Shown: piece after piece, positions 8,661-18,607 of the stretch
Layout of the letters: every line of letters starts with the position of its first letter
Position numbering within the stretch: position 1 is the first letter of the stretch
Origin: Promethearchaeota archaeon
Lineage (GTDB): Archaea > Asgardarchaeota > Lokiarchaeia > Sigyniarchaeales > Promethearchaeaceae
Assembly (NCBI GenBank): GCA_004524545.1
Contig: SDNX01000002.1
Coordinates: forward strand, 1 to 64,000
Direction: 5' to 3'
Length of the DNA stretch: 64,000 bases
Position numbers and translations under genes: made by a program
The notes under the pieces: generated by a model
Told to the model about the DNA's origin: nothing
Database searches by the model: none
Seen by the model: only the letters and a program-made list of their open reading frames with translations

Positions 8661-9704
8661 TCATTTTTCGTCATTTTTTGAAAAAGCACCGATTGCAGTC
8701 ATCAAAGTATTTAATTGTGCCTTATGTGATGTTCCAACATAGATTAGATAAATTGTATTCCCCTTTTGAATTGTTGTAGGAGTAGCAACTTCTTCACAGT
8801 CAAATGAATTTTTATTACCAACAGATAAAATTTTCTGGGATGGTCTGGTTATTGTTTTCCCATCTCCAGCAACAAATATTTCATATAATTCTGTGCATCT
8901 CACTTTATTTCCCCATGCTCTAGTACTCGCATCACAGATTATGACATATTGATCCTCTCCTATTCTTCGAATAGAGTTAGGATCTACAGTGTGCCAATTG
9001 AGAATTTTGTCATCTTCTTGCATGCCTAAACCCTCTATCGCGTTAAAAATTTGGAGTATATCCCAATGGATAGCATCATAGGATCCCCACATAGCAGTTT
9101 GAAAGTATTTTCCTCCATGAAATAGTGAATATCCAATAAATTTATGTTTAATACGATGGAATGGATTAACTGCCCATCGAAAATAGCCTGTATGGGAATT
9201 TCTAAGCTTACTTCGCAATATAATTGAATCGCGAGCTCCATTTATCCGTTGAAAATTTATTCCGTCATCGGAAGTCGAGAGTAATGTAGGTTGATTTCGT
9301 CCAAAACTTCTTAGAAAATTCTTATGATAGGTAAGATATACTTTATTATCAATGATATTTACATAAGGGGTTTCCATATGCCCCAATCCTTGTTTTCTAT
9401 CAATATAAATCGGATTTTGGGTGGGTTTATCCTTTAAATAATTAAAATTTCCATCTATAACTGCTTGGTCATAAGATTTCCAGTTTTTGGATTCTGAGGG
9501 TATTCCATTGCACAAATAAAGCCAGATTCCTCCTTTTCCTAGATGATGGTCTGTAGAAAAATACAATGCATATTCAAAAGGAAAATCCTTGATTTTGTTC
9601 ATCTTCACTAAGCAAGGATAATAAGGACCTGGTTTCGGCATTCCCTTGGGAAATTCTATGAGTTGTCCTTGTTTTTCAAAATGAAAAAAGGTTTCCGCTT
9701 CCAT
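8661..9704 (-). CDS. Five-bladed beta-propeller glycosidase-like protein (GH43/GH32 clan-like)
   Basis: Repeated propeller-like segments (ALYFSTDHHLGKGGIWLYLCNG; ETPYVNIIDNKVYLTYHKN; TLLSTSDDGINFQRI; TAMWGSYDAIHWDIL). Confidence 0.6.
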   Translation of the reverse strand: MEAETFFHFEKQGQLIEFPKGMPKPGPYYPCLVKMNKIKDFPFEYALYFSTDHHLGKGGIWLYLCNGIPSESKNWKSYDQAVIDGNFNYLKDKPTQNPIYIDRKQGLGHMETPYVNIIDNKVYLTYHKNFLRSFGRNQPTLLSTSDDGINFQRINGARDSIILRSKLRNSHTGYFRWAVNPFHRIKHKFIGYSLFHGGKYFQTAMWGSYDAIHWDILQIFNAIEGLGMQEDDKILNWHTVDPNSIRRIGEDQYVIICDASTRAWGNKVRCTELYEIFVAGDGKTITRPSQKILSVGNKNSFDCEEVATPTTIQKGNTIYLIYVGTSHKAQLNTLMTAIGAFSKNDEK

Positions 9705-9857
9705 TAATTATCTACCCTATTTCTGACTCAATTCAGATCTTTTTACGACATTTTTCAATTGCTTAATTCCATAATCCATAATTCGATATTTTTTTGCCTA
9801 TATAAAAAATAATCAGCTCGCAAAAAGACAAAAAAATGAATAAACATTATTGGGTAC

Positions 9858-10604
9858 ATGTCTGAAAAAAACTCAATAATCGATAAAGATGATACCCCTT
9901 TACCTTTCTGGTTTATTTCTATAGTACCGGTAATGATTGTCGTTGTATTTGGTCTTTTTCTCTTTCCAGCTTCCAAATGGGCATGGGATTGGCTAGAAGC
10001 ATGGCTTCTTATAGGGGTCATGGCTGTAATTACTTTTGTTGGCTACGCTATTATAAATCAAAAGAATCCACGAGTGATTCGTAACCGTGCAAAAATCAAA
10101 AAAATTGGTCTCACGAAAGATACTAAGAAATCTGCTGAATCTGATTGGTATATCATGCCATTAATGACTATTGGATTTCTCGGAGCGTTTTTATTTCCCC
10201 CGTTGGAAAAGCGGTTTAATTGGTATCCTTCATTATTTCCGCTCCCACTATGGGCTGAGTTAATTGGATTAGTAGTAATGGCAACAGGGTTTATATTCTT
10301 AATGATCGCACAAGTCCAGAATGCATTCGCTTCCAAGCTTCTGGATATAAATAAGGCCCAAAAACTCATTGATACAGGTTTATATGCCAAAGTCCGTCAT
10401 CCGCTTTATTCAGGGGCGATTTTCTGGGCGTTGGGTTCACCAATTGCGTTAGGGTCAGTTATCGGACTAGCCGGGTCATTTCTTGTCATTCTTGCGCTCA
10501 TAATTCGCATCAAACCTGAAGAAGAAATGCTTATTCAATGAATGGAAGGATACGAAGATTATAGAAAACGTGTGAAATATAAGCTGTTTCCTGGTATCTA
10601 TTAA
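9858..10604 (+). pseudogene. ICMT/PEMT-like membrane methyltransferase interrupted by in-frame TGA at 10539-10541
   Basis: LIDTGLYAKVRHPLYSGAIFW...RIKPEEEMLIQ*MEGYEDYRKRVKYKLFPGIY*; the segment after the stop matches the family's usual C-terminus. Confidence 0.8.
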
Positions 10605-10660
10605 TTCCCTTTTTTCTTGTTCCATCAGATTAGAGCAATTTGAATAACAGAGCGAAGATT

Positions 10661-10792
10661 ATGGACAAATTTGGAAAATTGGCATGCTTTTCAATAGGTT
10701 TAACTATAATGAGTTGTCCAAAATCAGAACTACCAAGAATTCCAATATTTTTTGTAATGAGTGTCTTTACTGTTTGCTACCTTCTTATATGA
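10661..10792 (+). CDS. Possible 43-aa hydrophobic small ORF
   Basis: MDKFGKLACFSIGLTIMSCPKSELPRIPIFFVMSVFTVCYLLI*; no further support. Confidence 0.2.
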   Translation: MDKFGKLACFSIGLTIMSCPKSELPRIPIFFVMSVFTVCYLLI

Positions 10793-10893
10793 CTAAAAAT
10801 AAGAAGAATATATATCAATTAGAACAGTTACTAACCTTCGACCACATCCATTTATTAAGCTAATACACAATAGAGGTGTTAGGAGGGTATTTC

Positions 10894-12543
10894 ATGCTAC
10901 AAAAAACAAAATCTAAAATAATACTCCTAATACTGTTATTCTCGTTTCCCCAACTATCTTTTATTCCACTATCTAATCTAAGTAAGAACTTTCTCCCACC
11001 ATACATTGCTGAGAATGATTGCATAGATGCTTGGATTATTGTTTGTGGAGATAGATCGGATCACGAGCTTTCAACACAGATTTGGCTCACATCACAATGG
11101 GTATATCACCAAGTTCAAGCTTGCGGTATTGATGAAGAGGACATATATTACATTGTTGCTGATTATGATAAAGGTTATACTGCATTTGAAGATAATATTA
11201 CGTCAGATGCCAGTCTCGAATATGCATTCCAGACTTGGGCTCCTTCAAAAGTAGGTGCGAGTGGCTTTCTTGGTGTCTATATGGTAAGTCACGGGGGTTC
11301 TAATTCCATGTCAATCACACCATTTGGTTCCTATACTGCGGCGGAATTAGACGAAGATCTGGCTGCATTTGAAGCAGCTTCAGGTTGTGATCGAATTCTA
11401 GTAATTTATGAAGCTTGTAGTGCAGGTACCTTTTTAGATGAACCTTCGGATGATAATCGAATTATTATTACCTCGACTGCACCTAGTTTAAGTTCGTATT
11501 TAAGTCCAACACCACCTAATCGGGCAATGTTTGCAGATAACTTCTTTCCATACTTAGTAGCAGGCTATTCGGTAGGAGAGGCATTTGCTCATGCTAACGT
11601 CGATATTACTGCCTTAGGTTATGGGACTTCACAAGAACCACATATAGAAGATAGCCACGATGCCATTGGACACCCTGTTAATGCTTGGGGGATACTTCCG
11701 AATGGGGGTGATGGGATTGATGCTAACCTTCTTTTCATCTGCGGTCCGTGTCAAGATATATTCATTCTACCGCCATTCTATCTCAAAATACCAATAAAGC
11801 AATGGTTCCCATGGGATCAAGTCGTGGTTACTATCCCTGTTAACGTGCAGATAGAACATACTACTGTTATTGATAGTGCACATGTTAGAGTAGTTCCTAG
11901 CAATTGGGAACCGCCGATTCCAACAGATCCCGAAGCAATGGGAGGATGGGACCAAGCAGAAGATACGTATAGATTTCCTCTAACTCTGGATCCCACAGGA
12001 TCTGGAAATTGGACGGGAATGATAGAATTGTTTGGACCAGATCGAGGTGATTATAGAATGACTTTTATCGTTGAAGACGTTGATGGAAATCGTGGTCCAA
12101 TAGCAGCTACGCAATTGGGGATAAATGATGAAGGTACAGCACCAGAAGATACTGTTGATCCTACTGTAACAATCCGCAATCCTTACGAAGGACAGATAAT
12201 TACTGAACCTATAACGGTTGTTGCTTTTGGTGCAGATGATAATTCTGGTTTGGAAGATATTCAACTTCTAATAAATGGAGATATTGTTGAAACAGAAGTA
12301 ATGCCAAATTATTTGCCATATCCTGAATTAACCTATAACTTGGATCCTGCTGCTTATGGGAATGGGGACTTAAACATCACGGCTATTGCTACGGATAACG
12401 AAGGTAATACTGCTAGCTTCTCAATAACAGTAACTATTGAAAGTAACCCGAAAATTCCAAGTTATTCCGTATGGGTACTAATGAGTGCTGTATCAGTAGG
12501 CTTGTTTGTAATCTATCTCGTTGTAAAGCGAGAAATAAAATAA
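10894..12543 (+). CDS. Secreted, C-terminally membrane-anchored C13 (legumain-like) peptidase with Ig-like domains
   Basis: GGAGG upstream of ATG 10894; signal peptide; catalytic-type motifs MVSHGG and YEACSAG; C-terminal TM SVWVLMSAVSVGLFVIYLVV. Confidence 0.8.
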   Translation: MLQKTKSKIILLILLFSFPQLSFIPLSNLSKNFLPPYIAENDCIDAWIIVCGDRSDHELSTQIWLTSQWVYHQVQACGIDEEDIYYIVADYDKGYTAFEDNITSDASLEYAFQTWAPSKVGASGFLGVYMVSHGGSNSMSITPFGSYTAAELDEDLAAFEAASGCDRILVIYEACSAGTFLDEPSDDNRIIITSTAPSLSSYLSPTPPNRAMFADNFFPYLVAGYSVGEAFAHANVDITALGYGTSQEPHIEDSHDAIGHPVNAWGILPNGGDGIDANLLFICGPCQDIFILPPFYLKIPIKQWFPWDQVVVTIPVNVQIEHTTVIDSAHVRVVPSNWEPPIPTDPEAMGGWDQAEDTYRFPLTLDPTGSGNWTGMIELFGPDRGDYRMTFIVEDVDGNRGPIAATQLGINDEGTAPEDTVDPTVTIRNPYEGQIITEPITVVAFGADDNSGLEDIQLLINGDIVETEVMPNYLPYPELTYNLDPAAYGNGDLNITAIATDNEGNTASFSITVTIESNPKIPSYSVWVLMSAVSVGLFVIYLVVKREIK

Positions 12544-12588
12544 TTCAATAACTTTTCTTTTTTTCCTCTTTTTCACTTCATTTAAAAG

Positions 12589-13305
12589 TTAAAGTCTTTC
12601 CAAGTTTGAGAAATTTCTTATTGCGTGGATTTTAAGAAGAATAGAGATTACAATATATATCGTAGATAGAGTATACACTATTGAAAGATATAATACATCA
12701 CTAATTGGAGTGTTTTCAACAATTTGGAACTGTATTATCATAGAAAATAGATAACCCACTATGAATATTGAACAGAACACCAAATTTAATATTAATAGAT
12801 TGATGTTGATTTTTCTTTCAAGCGTATGTGAATGAACCTTCTTCACTCTATAAAACCAGATAAAAATAGGCAATTGCAGCAGTACTTGGAGAACTATGTT
12901 CCCTGCAGTAAACAAATACCCAGCAACAACCATATCCCCCCAAGCTCCTACTCCTGCATAGACATAATAGATCACTGATAAAGGAACTATAACAACCAAA
13001 CCGATTGTGATGTTTCGCATAATTTTCAGTGTATTTTTGGAATTAGGATCAACAAGTGATTTCTTCATCCCAATGAAAGAAATTAATAATATTACCGTTG
13101 CAATAAAGGGAATAATAATTTTTACCCAGAATGTGATAGGATAGAGAATATCAATAGGATTAGTATTAACTTGAGGAAATATACTCAATAAAGATAAAAC
13201 ACTTTCCACAAAAATGATAACGGTGAAACCGATTAGAAAACCGAATCCAATTTTTCCTAAAAGGATGGAATTCTTCCTCTCCATATTGCATTTTTTATTT
13301 AACAC
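12589..13305 (-). CDS. Multi-TM hypothetical protein
   Basis: Six or so hydrophobic segments. Confidence 0.6.
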   Translation of the reverse strand: MLNKKCNMERKNSILLGKIGFGFLIGFTVIIFVESVLSLLSIFPQVNTNPIDILYPITFWVKIIIPFIATVILLISFIGMKKSLVDPNSKNTLKIMRNITIGLVVIVPLSVIYYVYAGVGAWGDMVVAGYLFTAGNIVLQVLLQLPIFIWFYRVKKVHSHTLERKININLLILNLVFCSIFIVGYLFSMIIQFQIVENTPISDVLYLSIVYTLSTIYIVISILLKIHAIRNFSNLERL

Positions 13306-13402
13306 TGCATATAAGAATAATCCCTATAATCCATTTCTTTTGATGGTTTATAACATGTTATTAAATTGGACAAAATTGGATACAATAAAAATAAAATTAA
13401 GA

Positions 13403-14110
13403 CTAATCTTGTAATTTCAAGCCTACCCAAAGGTGACCAGTGATTTCAAAAATTGGAATCAAAATACTTAGTGTCAAACCAATATATCGATACATGATTA
13501 AAACTGTCGAATATAATTGGGAAATATCCAATGCTGCATCTAAATATAAAGTTTCAACAATATGATGAAAGAGTGTCAATGAGTACATTCCTACTATAAT
13601 AAATAGGTATATCCTTATCCAAATTGATCCTTTGGTCCTTTTCTTTGACAAATTTATCTCCGAAAATTTCGTGAAGTTTTTCCATCCCACTATTCGAATG
13701 ATGCTGGCTATAATATACAGCAATCCTGCTATTCCTGGACCGAGTTCAAACAGAACATCATTGAATCCTACTAAATTATATACAAGTATGTTGTGAAGAA
13801 TTGGGTAAAAAATCGCAATAAGATCAAGAATGATGCTAATTAGCAATGATATCCCAAAGCGCTTAACTTCAACTGTATTGTAATGCTTTTTTAAAAATAA
13901 GCCAAAAACTGCAACAATCAAACTAATAGCTAACCCAATTATTGCAAAAATTAATGAGATGTCGGATAATGTATTGAAAAGTTCGAAAGGAAACCTTTCT
14001 GGGATCAATAGATAGATTCGAAACAAGATTATGAACAGTGAATGGAGAATTAAAAAAAACCCTCTAATTAAGATGGCAATTGCAAAGTTTTTGTAGTTTT
14101 GATTTTCCAT
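13403..14110 (-). CDS. Multi-TM hypothetical protein, paralogous to the CDS at 1-747
   Basis: Shared segments and layout with the partial left-edge protein. Confidence 0.65.
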   Translation of the reverse strand: MENQNYKNFAIAILIRGFFLILHSLFIILFRIYLLIPERFPFELFNTLSDISLIFAIIGLAISLIVAVFGLFLKKHYNTVEVKRFGISLLISIILDLIAIFYPILHNILVYNLVGFNDVLFELGPGIAGLLYIIASIIRIVGWKNFTKFSEINLSKKRTKGSIWIRIYLFIIVGMYSLTLFHHIVETLYLDAALDISQLYSTVLIMYRYIGLTLSILIPIFEITGHLWVGLKLQD

Positions 14111-14156
14111 GATTATATCTTACGATTTTATTATTTATTACGCTTCATCCTTCGAA

Positions 14157-14276
14157 TTATATTATATAAAACCCAATTACTATTAACGCAGCTAAACCAC
14201 CAATAATTGTTCCAAAAATTTGATTAAAAATATCATGTTTGAGATCTTGCTCTAGATAAATAGCAGAATGATTCAT
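14157..14276 (-). CDS. Candidate 39-aa single-TM small protein
   Basis: MNHSAIYLEQDLKHDIFNQIFGTIIGGLAALIVIGFYII*; amphipathic start then clean TM segment. Confidence 0.4.
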   Translation of the reverse strand: MNHSAIYLEQDLKHDIFNQIFGTIIGGLAALIVIGFYII

Positions 14277-14591
14277 TCCTCCGGTCTTGATATTCTATTC
14301 AAACTTACACCCAACAAAAAAAAAGAGTAATTTCGAATTTAGCCCTCGTCCCATGTTAATAATAATATCAACAAAAAAAACATTTTTGGGTAAGGTTTTA
14401 CAAAAGTGGTTTTAAATTACTTAGGGATAGTGTTATCGAAATGAAACGATATCTTTTTTGTCATTATTACATTGAAAATGTAGTCATTTGCTAAAAGGTA
14501 GCCCTAGGTATTTTTTAATTGTTCGACATCTGATTCATTTACAAACGTTTCCTTACATTTTTGTCGCACAACGTCACAATAAAGTTTAAAA

Positions 14592-16034
14592 ATGAAACGT
14601 TATAATATTTATATTAAATGGGTGCTTGATATGTTTAAAAAAATTAAAAAAGCGTATAATTATTATCCGACGGAATATTGGGTGATAATTCTAGCAGTGT
14701 TTATAGATTTAATGGGGGGATATATGTTGGGTCCCTTCTTTGGCTATTTCGTCAGTGCGCAGTTTTCCGTCAATTTTCGTGATATTGGTTTCATGTTTAC
14801 TATGTTTAGTTCAGGAGCTATCTTTGGAGGTATTTTTGGTGGCGCTATGGCGGATAAAGTGGGAAGAAAACCAGTTATAATATTTGGACTGATATCAAGC
14901 GCTTTATCATCACTCGCGATGCCTTGGATCCAGGAATTAGAGTGGTTTTACGCATTAGCTGCATTATCAGGCTTATTGGGATCAGTAGGGGGACCAGCAA
15001 GAGGAGCTTTACTAACTGATATACTCCCAGTGGAAAAAAGGGCGGAAGGATTCGGAATATTCCGAATAGCGTTCAATATCTCCGCTTTTGTAGGACCTAT
15101 AGCAGGGGGATTTATCTTTACAGCGACTGGAAATTACAAAGCATTGTTTATTTTCGACGCGGTGACTAGCGTAATAACTGCAATAATCGTATGGGTTAAA
15201 ATTCCAGAGTCACGACCTGATGCTAAACCAAAAGCCGAAGAGCAAAGCATAAAAAATATAACTGTAGATACTAACGGGACTCAATCGGCGGAAAAGAAAG
15301 GATTCGGACAAACAATGAAAGGATATATCCAAGTATTAGGTGATGGAAAATACATGTTCTATGTGGTTGTTGTGATGTTGATGTCCTTTGTATATATGCA
15401 ACTGAATAGTACACTGGGAGTTTTCTTACTAAACGTTCATGGATTCCCTGCAAATTGGTTTGGTTACTTGATAAGTGCAAATGCTGCTTTCGTAATTGTA
15501 TTTCAATGGATTATATCCCGTACTACACGTAAGTTTCCACCTTTTATTATGGTTGCAGCTGGAGTCTTCCTCTATGCCATTGGGTTTGGAATGTATGCAT
15601 TTGTTAACAATTGGGGTATGTTTTTCGTTGCAATGATTGTGATAACCATTGGGGAATGTTTATGTGCCCCTCACATGCAAGCAATGATAGGATTATTTGC
15701 TCCTGAGGACAAACGTGGGAGATATATGGCAATAGGGTCCTTTAGTTGGATTATTCCAAATCTCTTCGGTGTAGTCGCCGCAGGTTCTCTAATGGATACA
15801 GTAAATCCAAGATGGCTTTGGGTCCTTATATTTGGAGTTGGTGCTTTAGCAACAATAGGATTTTTAATATTATACAAATTGACTAAGGAACGCTTTGCTG
15901 AATACCAAAAACAACTAGAACAACATCGATCTACTCATGTAGAATCTGAAACGGTAGCCGAAACCATATCTGACAATATAGTAGAACTTCAATCAACCAG
16001 TGACGAAATTCCCGAAGTCGAAGTCAAATCTTAG
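14592..16034 (+). CDS. MFS transporter (start possibly 14631)
   Basis: GGAMADKVGRKPVIIFGL, 12-TM pattern. Confidence 0.9.
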   Translation: MKRYNIYIKWVLDMFKKIKKAYNYYPTEYWVIILAVFIDLMGGYMLGPFFGYFVSAQFSVNFRDIGFMFTMFSSGAIFGGIFGGAMADKVGRKPVIIFGLISSALSSLAMPWIQELEWFYALAALSGLLGSVGGPARGALLTDILPVEKRAEGFGIFRIAFNISAFVGPIAGGFIFTATGNYKALFIFDAVTSVITAIIVWVKIPESRPDAKPKAEEQSIKNITVDTNGTQSAEKKGFGQTMKGYIQVLGDGKYMFYVVVVMLMSFVYMQLNSTLGVFLLNVHGFPANWFGYLISANAAFVIVFQWIISRTTRKFPPFIMVAAGVFLYAIGFGMYAFVNNWGMFFVAMIVITIGECLCAPHMQAMIGLFAPEDKRGRYMAIGSFSWIIPNLFGVVAAGSLMDTVNPRWLWVLIFGVGALATIGFLILYKLTKERFAEYQKQLEQHRSTHVESETVAETISDNIVELQSTSDEIPEVEVKS

Positions 16035-16332
16035 ACTTTTTATTTTTTTATTCTTATACGACTTGAGTAGTGAAAATGATGATAGGTAAGGATTCAGAAA
16101 ACTCAAGTTCGCACCACACCATACTACAGAAATGGCTTGAGATAGGAGAACTTCCACGATCCTTACAAAAAATTACATTTTTTTATATCTCCATTAATTG
16201 CTGTTTGGATTAGGATTTCATATAACCGAAATGTTTCTTACACTATTTTTGTCGGAGAAGTTATCATGTCCTTTAACTACACTAATTGTGATTGGAAGTT
16301 GTGTTATAGAGTAATACTACAAGCGTATGGAC

Positions 16333-16395
16333 TCTTATCAAGGAAGAATTCAGTTCCCGAAATTGAAATTAAATCATAACTTTTTACTACTTATT
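16333..16395 (+). pseudogene. Short decayed copy of the 3' end of the 14592-16034 MFS gene
   Basis: cagttcccgaaattgaaattaaatcataacttttta (SVPEIEIKS*) vs aaattcccgaagtcgaagtcaaatcttagacttttta (EIPEVEVKS*). Confidence 0.65.
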
Positions 16396-16422
16396 CCTCC
16401 ATAAATCAAAAGGTGACCTTTT

Positions 16423-17691
16423 ATAGGCAATCGAATTAAAAAAATAGTTCAAGAATTTCCCAAACCCTTTTGGGTATTAAGCTTATCCACTTTTGTAGAT
16501 AGGCTTGGTAGTTTTCTCTTATATCCGTTTTTCGGATTTTATCTTAAACAACGATTCGCTGCAGATTACACAGGAGTGGGATTATTATTTACCATGCTTG
16601 CGGTAGGTGGTATCTTTGGAGGAATAATTGGTGGCGCTATCGCAGATAAACTCGGAAGAAGAACTGCGTTATTACTTGGTCTAATTGGCTCTGCTTTTAC
16701 AACTTTGTTTATGGGATTTGTTAATACTATTGAATTATTTTATCTGTTTTCATTTTTAAACGGTCTTTTAGGAGATCTTGGGCACCCTGGTAGAATGGCA
16801 ATGGTGATCGACCTTTTACCTGCCAAAAAAAGGTCTGAGGGATATGCTATTATGCGAATTGCAACCAATTTATCCGCTACGATTGGTCCCGCGCTAGGAG
16901 GATTTATCTCTGCAACAACAAATAACTATCTTATTCTTTTCATCGCAGATGTCGTTAGCAGTTTCATTACAGCGATTATTGTGTTTTTTGTCATTCCGGA
17001 GACAAATCCCAGAAAGAAACTAATAAAAATAGATAATGGGGAAGAGGTTCCTCAAAAAGAGAGATTTGGTTCAAGTATTATTGGATATTGGAAAGTGTTG
17101 AAAGATTGGCAATTTTTGCTTTTTATTTTAGTAGGAATCTTATCCACTTGGATATATATGCAATTTAATACAACCTTACCAGTATTTTTATTGGTTGAGC
17201 GTGGATTCTCAGAAGGATCTTTTGGATTATTACTTAGTATGAATGCATTGATTGTAGTATTGTGCCAATTCTGGGTATCTCGATTAGTTTCCAAATATCC
17301 TCCGATGATTTTCATGGGGGTCGGAGTAACTCTTTATGGAATAGGATTTGTACTATTCGGATTTGACACCGCTTCTTGGATGTTTTTTGTGGCAATTGGC
17401 ATAATTACTATAGGAGAACTTATTAATGCACCTCATGTTATGGCAGTTCCAGGATTATTTTCTCCTGAAGACATGCGAGGAAGATATCAAGCACTATCAG
17501 GGTGGAGAAGAATCATTCCTCGATTATTTGGGATCATTCTATCAGGATATATAATGGATAACTCTTCACAACCCTCAATTCTATGGTATATTGTAGGCAT
17601 CGCTGCAATTTTTGCATTGTTAGGATATATTGGACTTCATTACATTACTAAGAAGAGATTTTCCCAAATTGAGGAACAACCCAGTATGTAA
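16423..17691 (+). CDS. MFS transporter, paralogue of preceding gene; apparent ATA start
   Basis: In-frame codons upstream of the ORF-track start (16576) encode (ATA)GNRIKKIVQEFPKPFWVLSLSTFVDRLGSFLLYPFFGFYLKQRF, matching the first MFS N-terminus; AGGTGA lies 6 nt before ATA. Confidence 0.8.
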   Translation: MGNRIKKIVQEFPKPFWVLSLSTFVDRLGSFLLYPFFGFYLKQRFAADYTGVGLLFTMLAVGGIFGGIIGGAIADKLGRRTALLLGLIGSAFTTLFMGFVNTIELFYLFSFLNGLLGDLGHPGRMAMVIDLLPAKKRSEGYAIMRIATNLSATIGPALGGFISATTNNYLILFIADVVSSFITAIIVFFVIPETNPRKKLIKIDNGEEVPQKERFGSSIIGYWKVLKDWQFLLFILVGILSTWIYMQFNTTLPVFLLVERGFSEGSFGLLLSMNALIVVLCQFWVSRLVSKYPPMIFMGVGVTLYGIGFVLFGFDTASWMFFVAIGIITIGELINAPHVMAVPGLFSPEDMRGRYQALSGWRRIIPRLFGIILSGYIMDNSSQPSILWYIVGIAAIFALLGYIGLHYITKKRFSQIEEQPSM

Positions 17692-17711
17692 TTATGAATA
17701 CTCGTGCTATA

Positions 17712-18566
17712 TCATCTATTTTTCTTTTTCCTTCGAATGATAAGCACCACAATAGTTGATGCTATCCCAATAAAACCCACTAGAAAAAACGAGAAAACCC
17801 ACCATACACTAATAGGAGAATCTGCACAATCGGATGGGATAAATTCGAATGATTTTATGATTACTTCTGTTTCGGTGTAGTCGGATGGAGCTAGACCTTG
17901 CATTAACCAAAGATTCATATTAACATGCTCACTACTCGGAAGAGGGATTCCTGAACCATAATATCTCCAGCTAAACTCTTGAGACTCTGTAAACGACCAA
18001 AAATCAATGTTGTTTTTACACCATCTGAATCCATGCACTGAATCTTCTCCAGCGGGATCGAAATCAAAACGTTCAATATGATTGGGTTTCCATGAAGGTT
18101 GCAACACATATTGTCCATTTTGTGCTGTTTCTTGACCCCATTGTGCAAATTCGATATCAATCTCATTGAGATCATCTAAATACGTAAAAAGACCCAAGAC
18201 TACGTTCTTATCTAAGTTCTCAAATCCCGAAGCCAGGGTAAAATTATAGGTTCCATATCCAAATGACTGTACGGAATACACTTCCGCACAAAACCATTGG
18301 TCTAAACATAATCCGTGAGTAATGCGTAGGTGAAGAGACCCATTCGAATCTGCCCATACATTTTGAATGCTGTCATTCCATAGATTAGGACCAGGACCCC
18401 ACAAAGCTCCATTAGAGTTTTTGACATTCCATTCATACCCCGAAAACATTATTGTTTCAGATGTAGCGCTAGATTCAACGGACATATCGATATTTATGTT
18501 TGGAGATTTCGACAATATGGGGATTAAAATAAATATAGTACACCATTTGAGAGTTTTGAACTTCAT
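17712..18566 (-). CDS. Secreted/anchored GH16-like (concanavalin-like) protein
   Basis: Signal peptide; W...GSLHLRITH...SFGYGTYNF...NEIDIEFAQWG; C-terminal TM plus RRKKKNR. Confidence 0.75.
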   Translation of the reverse strand: MKFKTLKWCTIFILIPILSKSPNINIDMSVESSATSETIMFSGYEWNVKNSNGALWGPGPNLWNDSIQNVWADSNGSLHLRITHGLCLDQWFCAEVYSVQSFGYGTYNFTLASGFENLDKNVVLGLFTYLDDLNEIDIEFAQWGQETAQNGQYVLQPSWKPNHIERFDFDPAGEDSVHGFRWCKNNIDFWSFTESQEFSWRYYGSGIPLPSSEHVNMNLWLMQGLAPSDYTETEVIIKSFEFIPSDCADSPISVWWVFSFFLVGFIGIASTIVVLIIRRKKKNR

Positions 18567-18607
18567 ACAATGTTAATGATACATTCTCTTATCCTTAATA
18601 GTTACGA

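Noticed and set aside
10539-10541. Selenocysteine or general TGA recoding
   Set aside because: No Sec-protein context, no recognisable SECIS seen, and several confident genes (asd, dapA) end at TGA; mutation or sequencing error is simpler.
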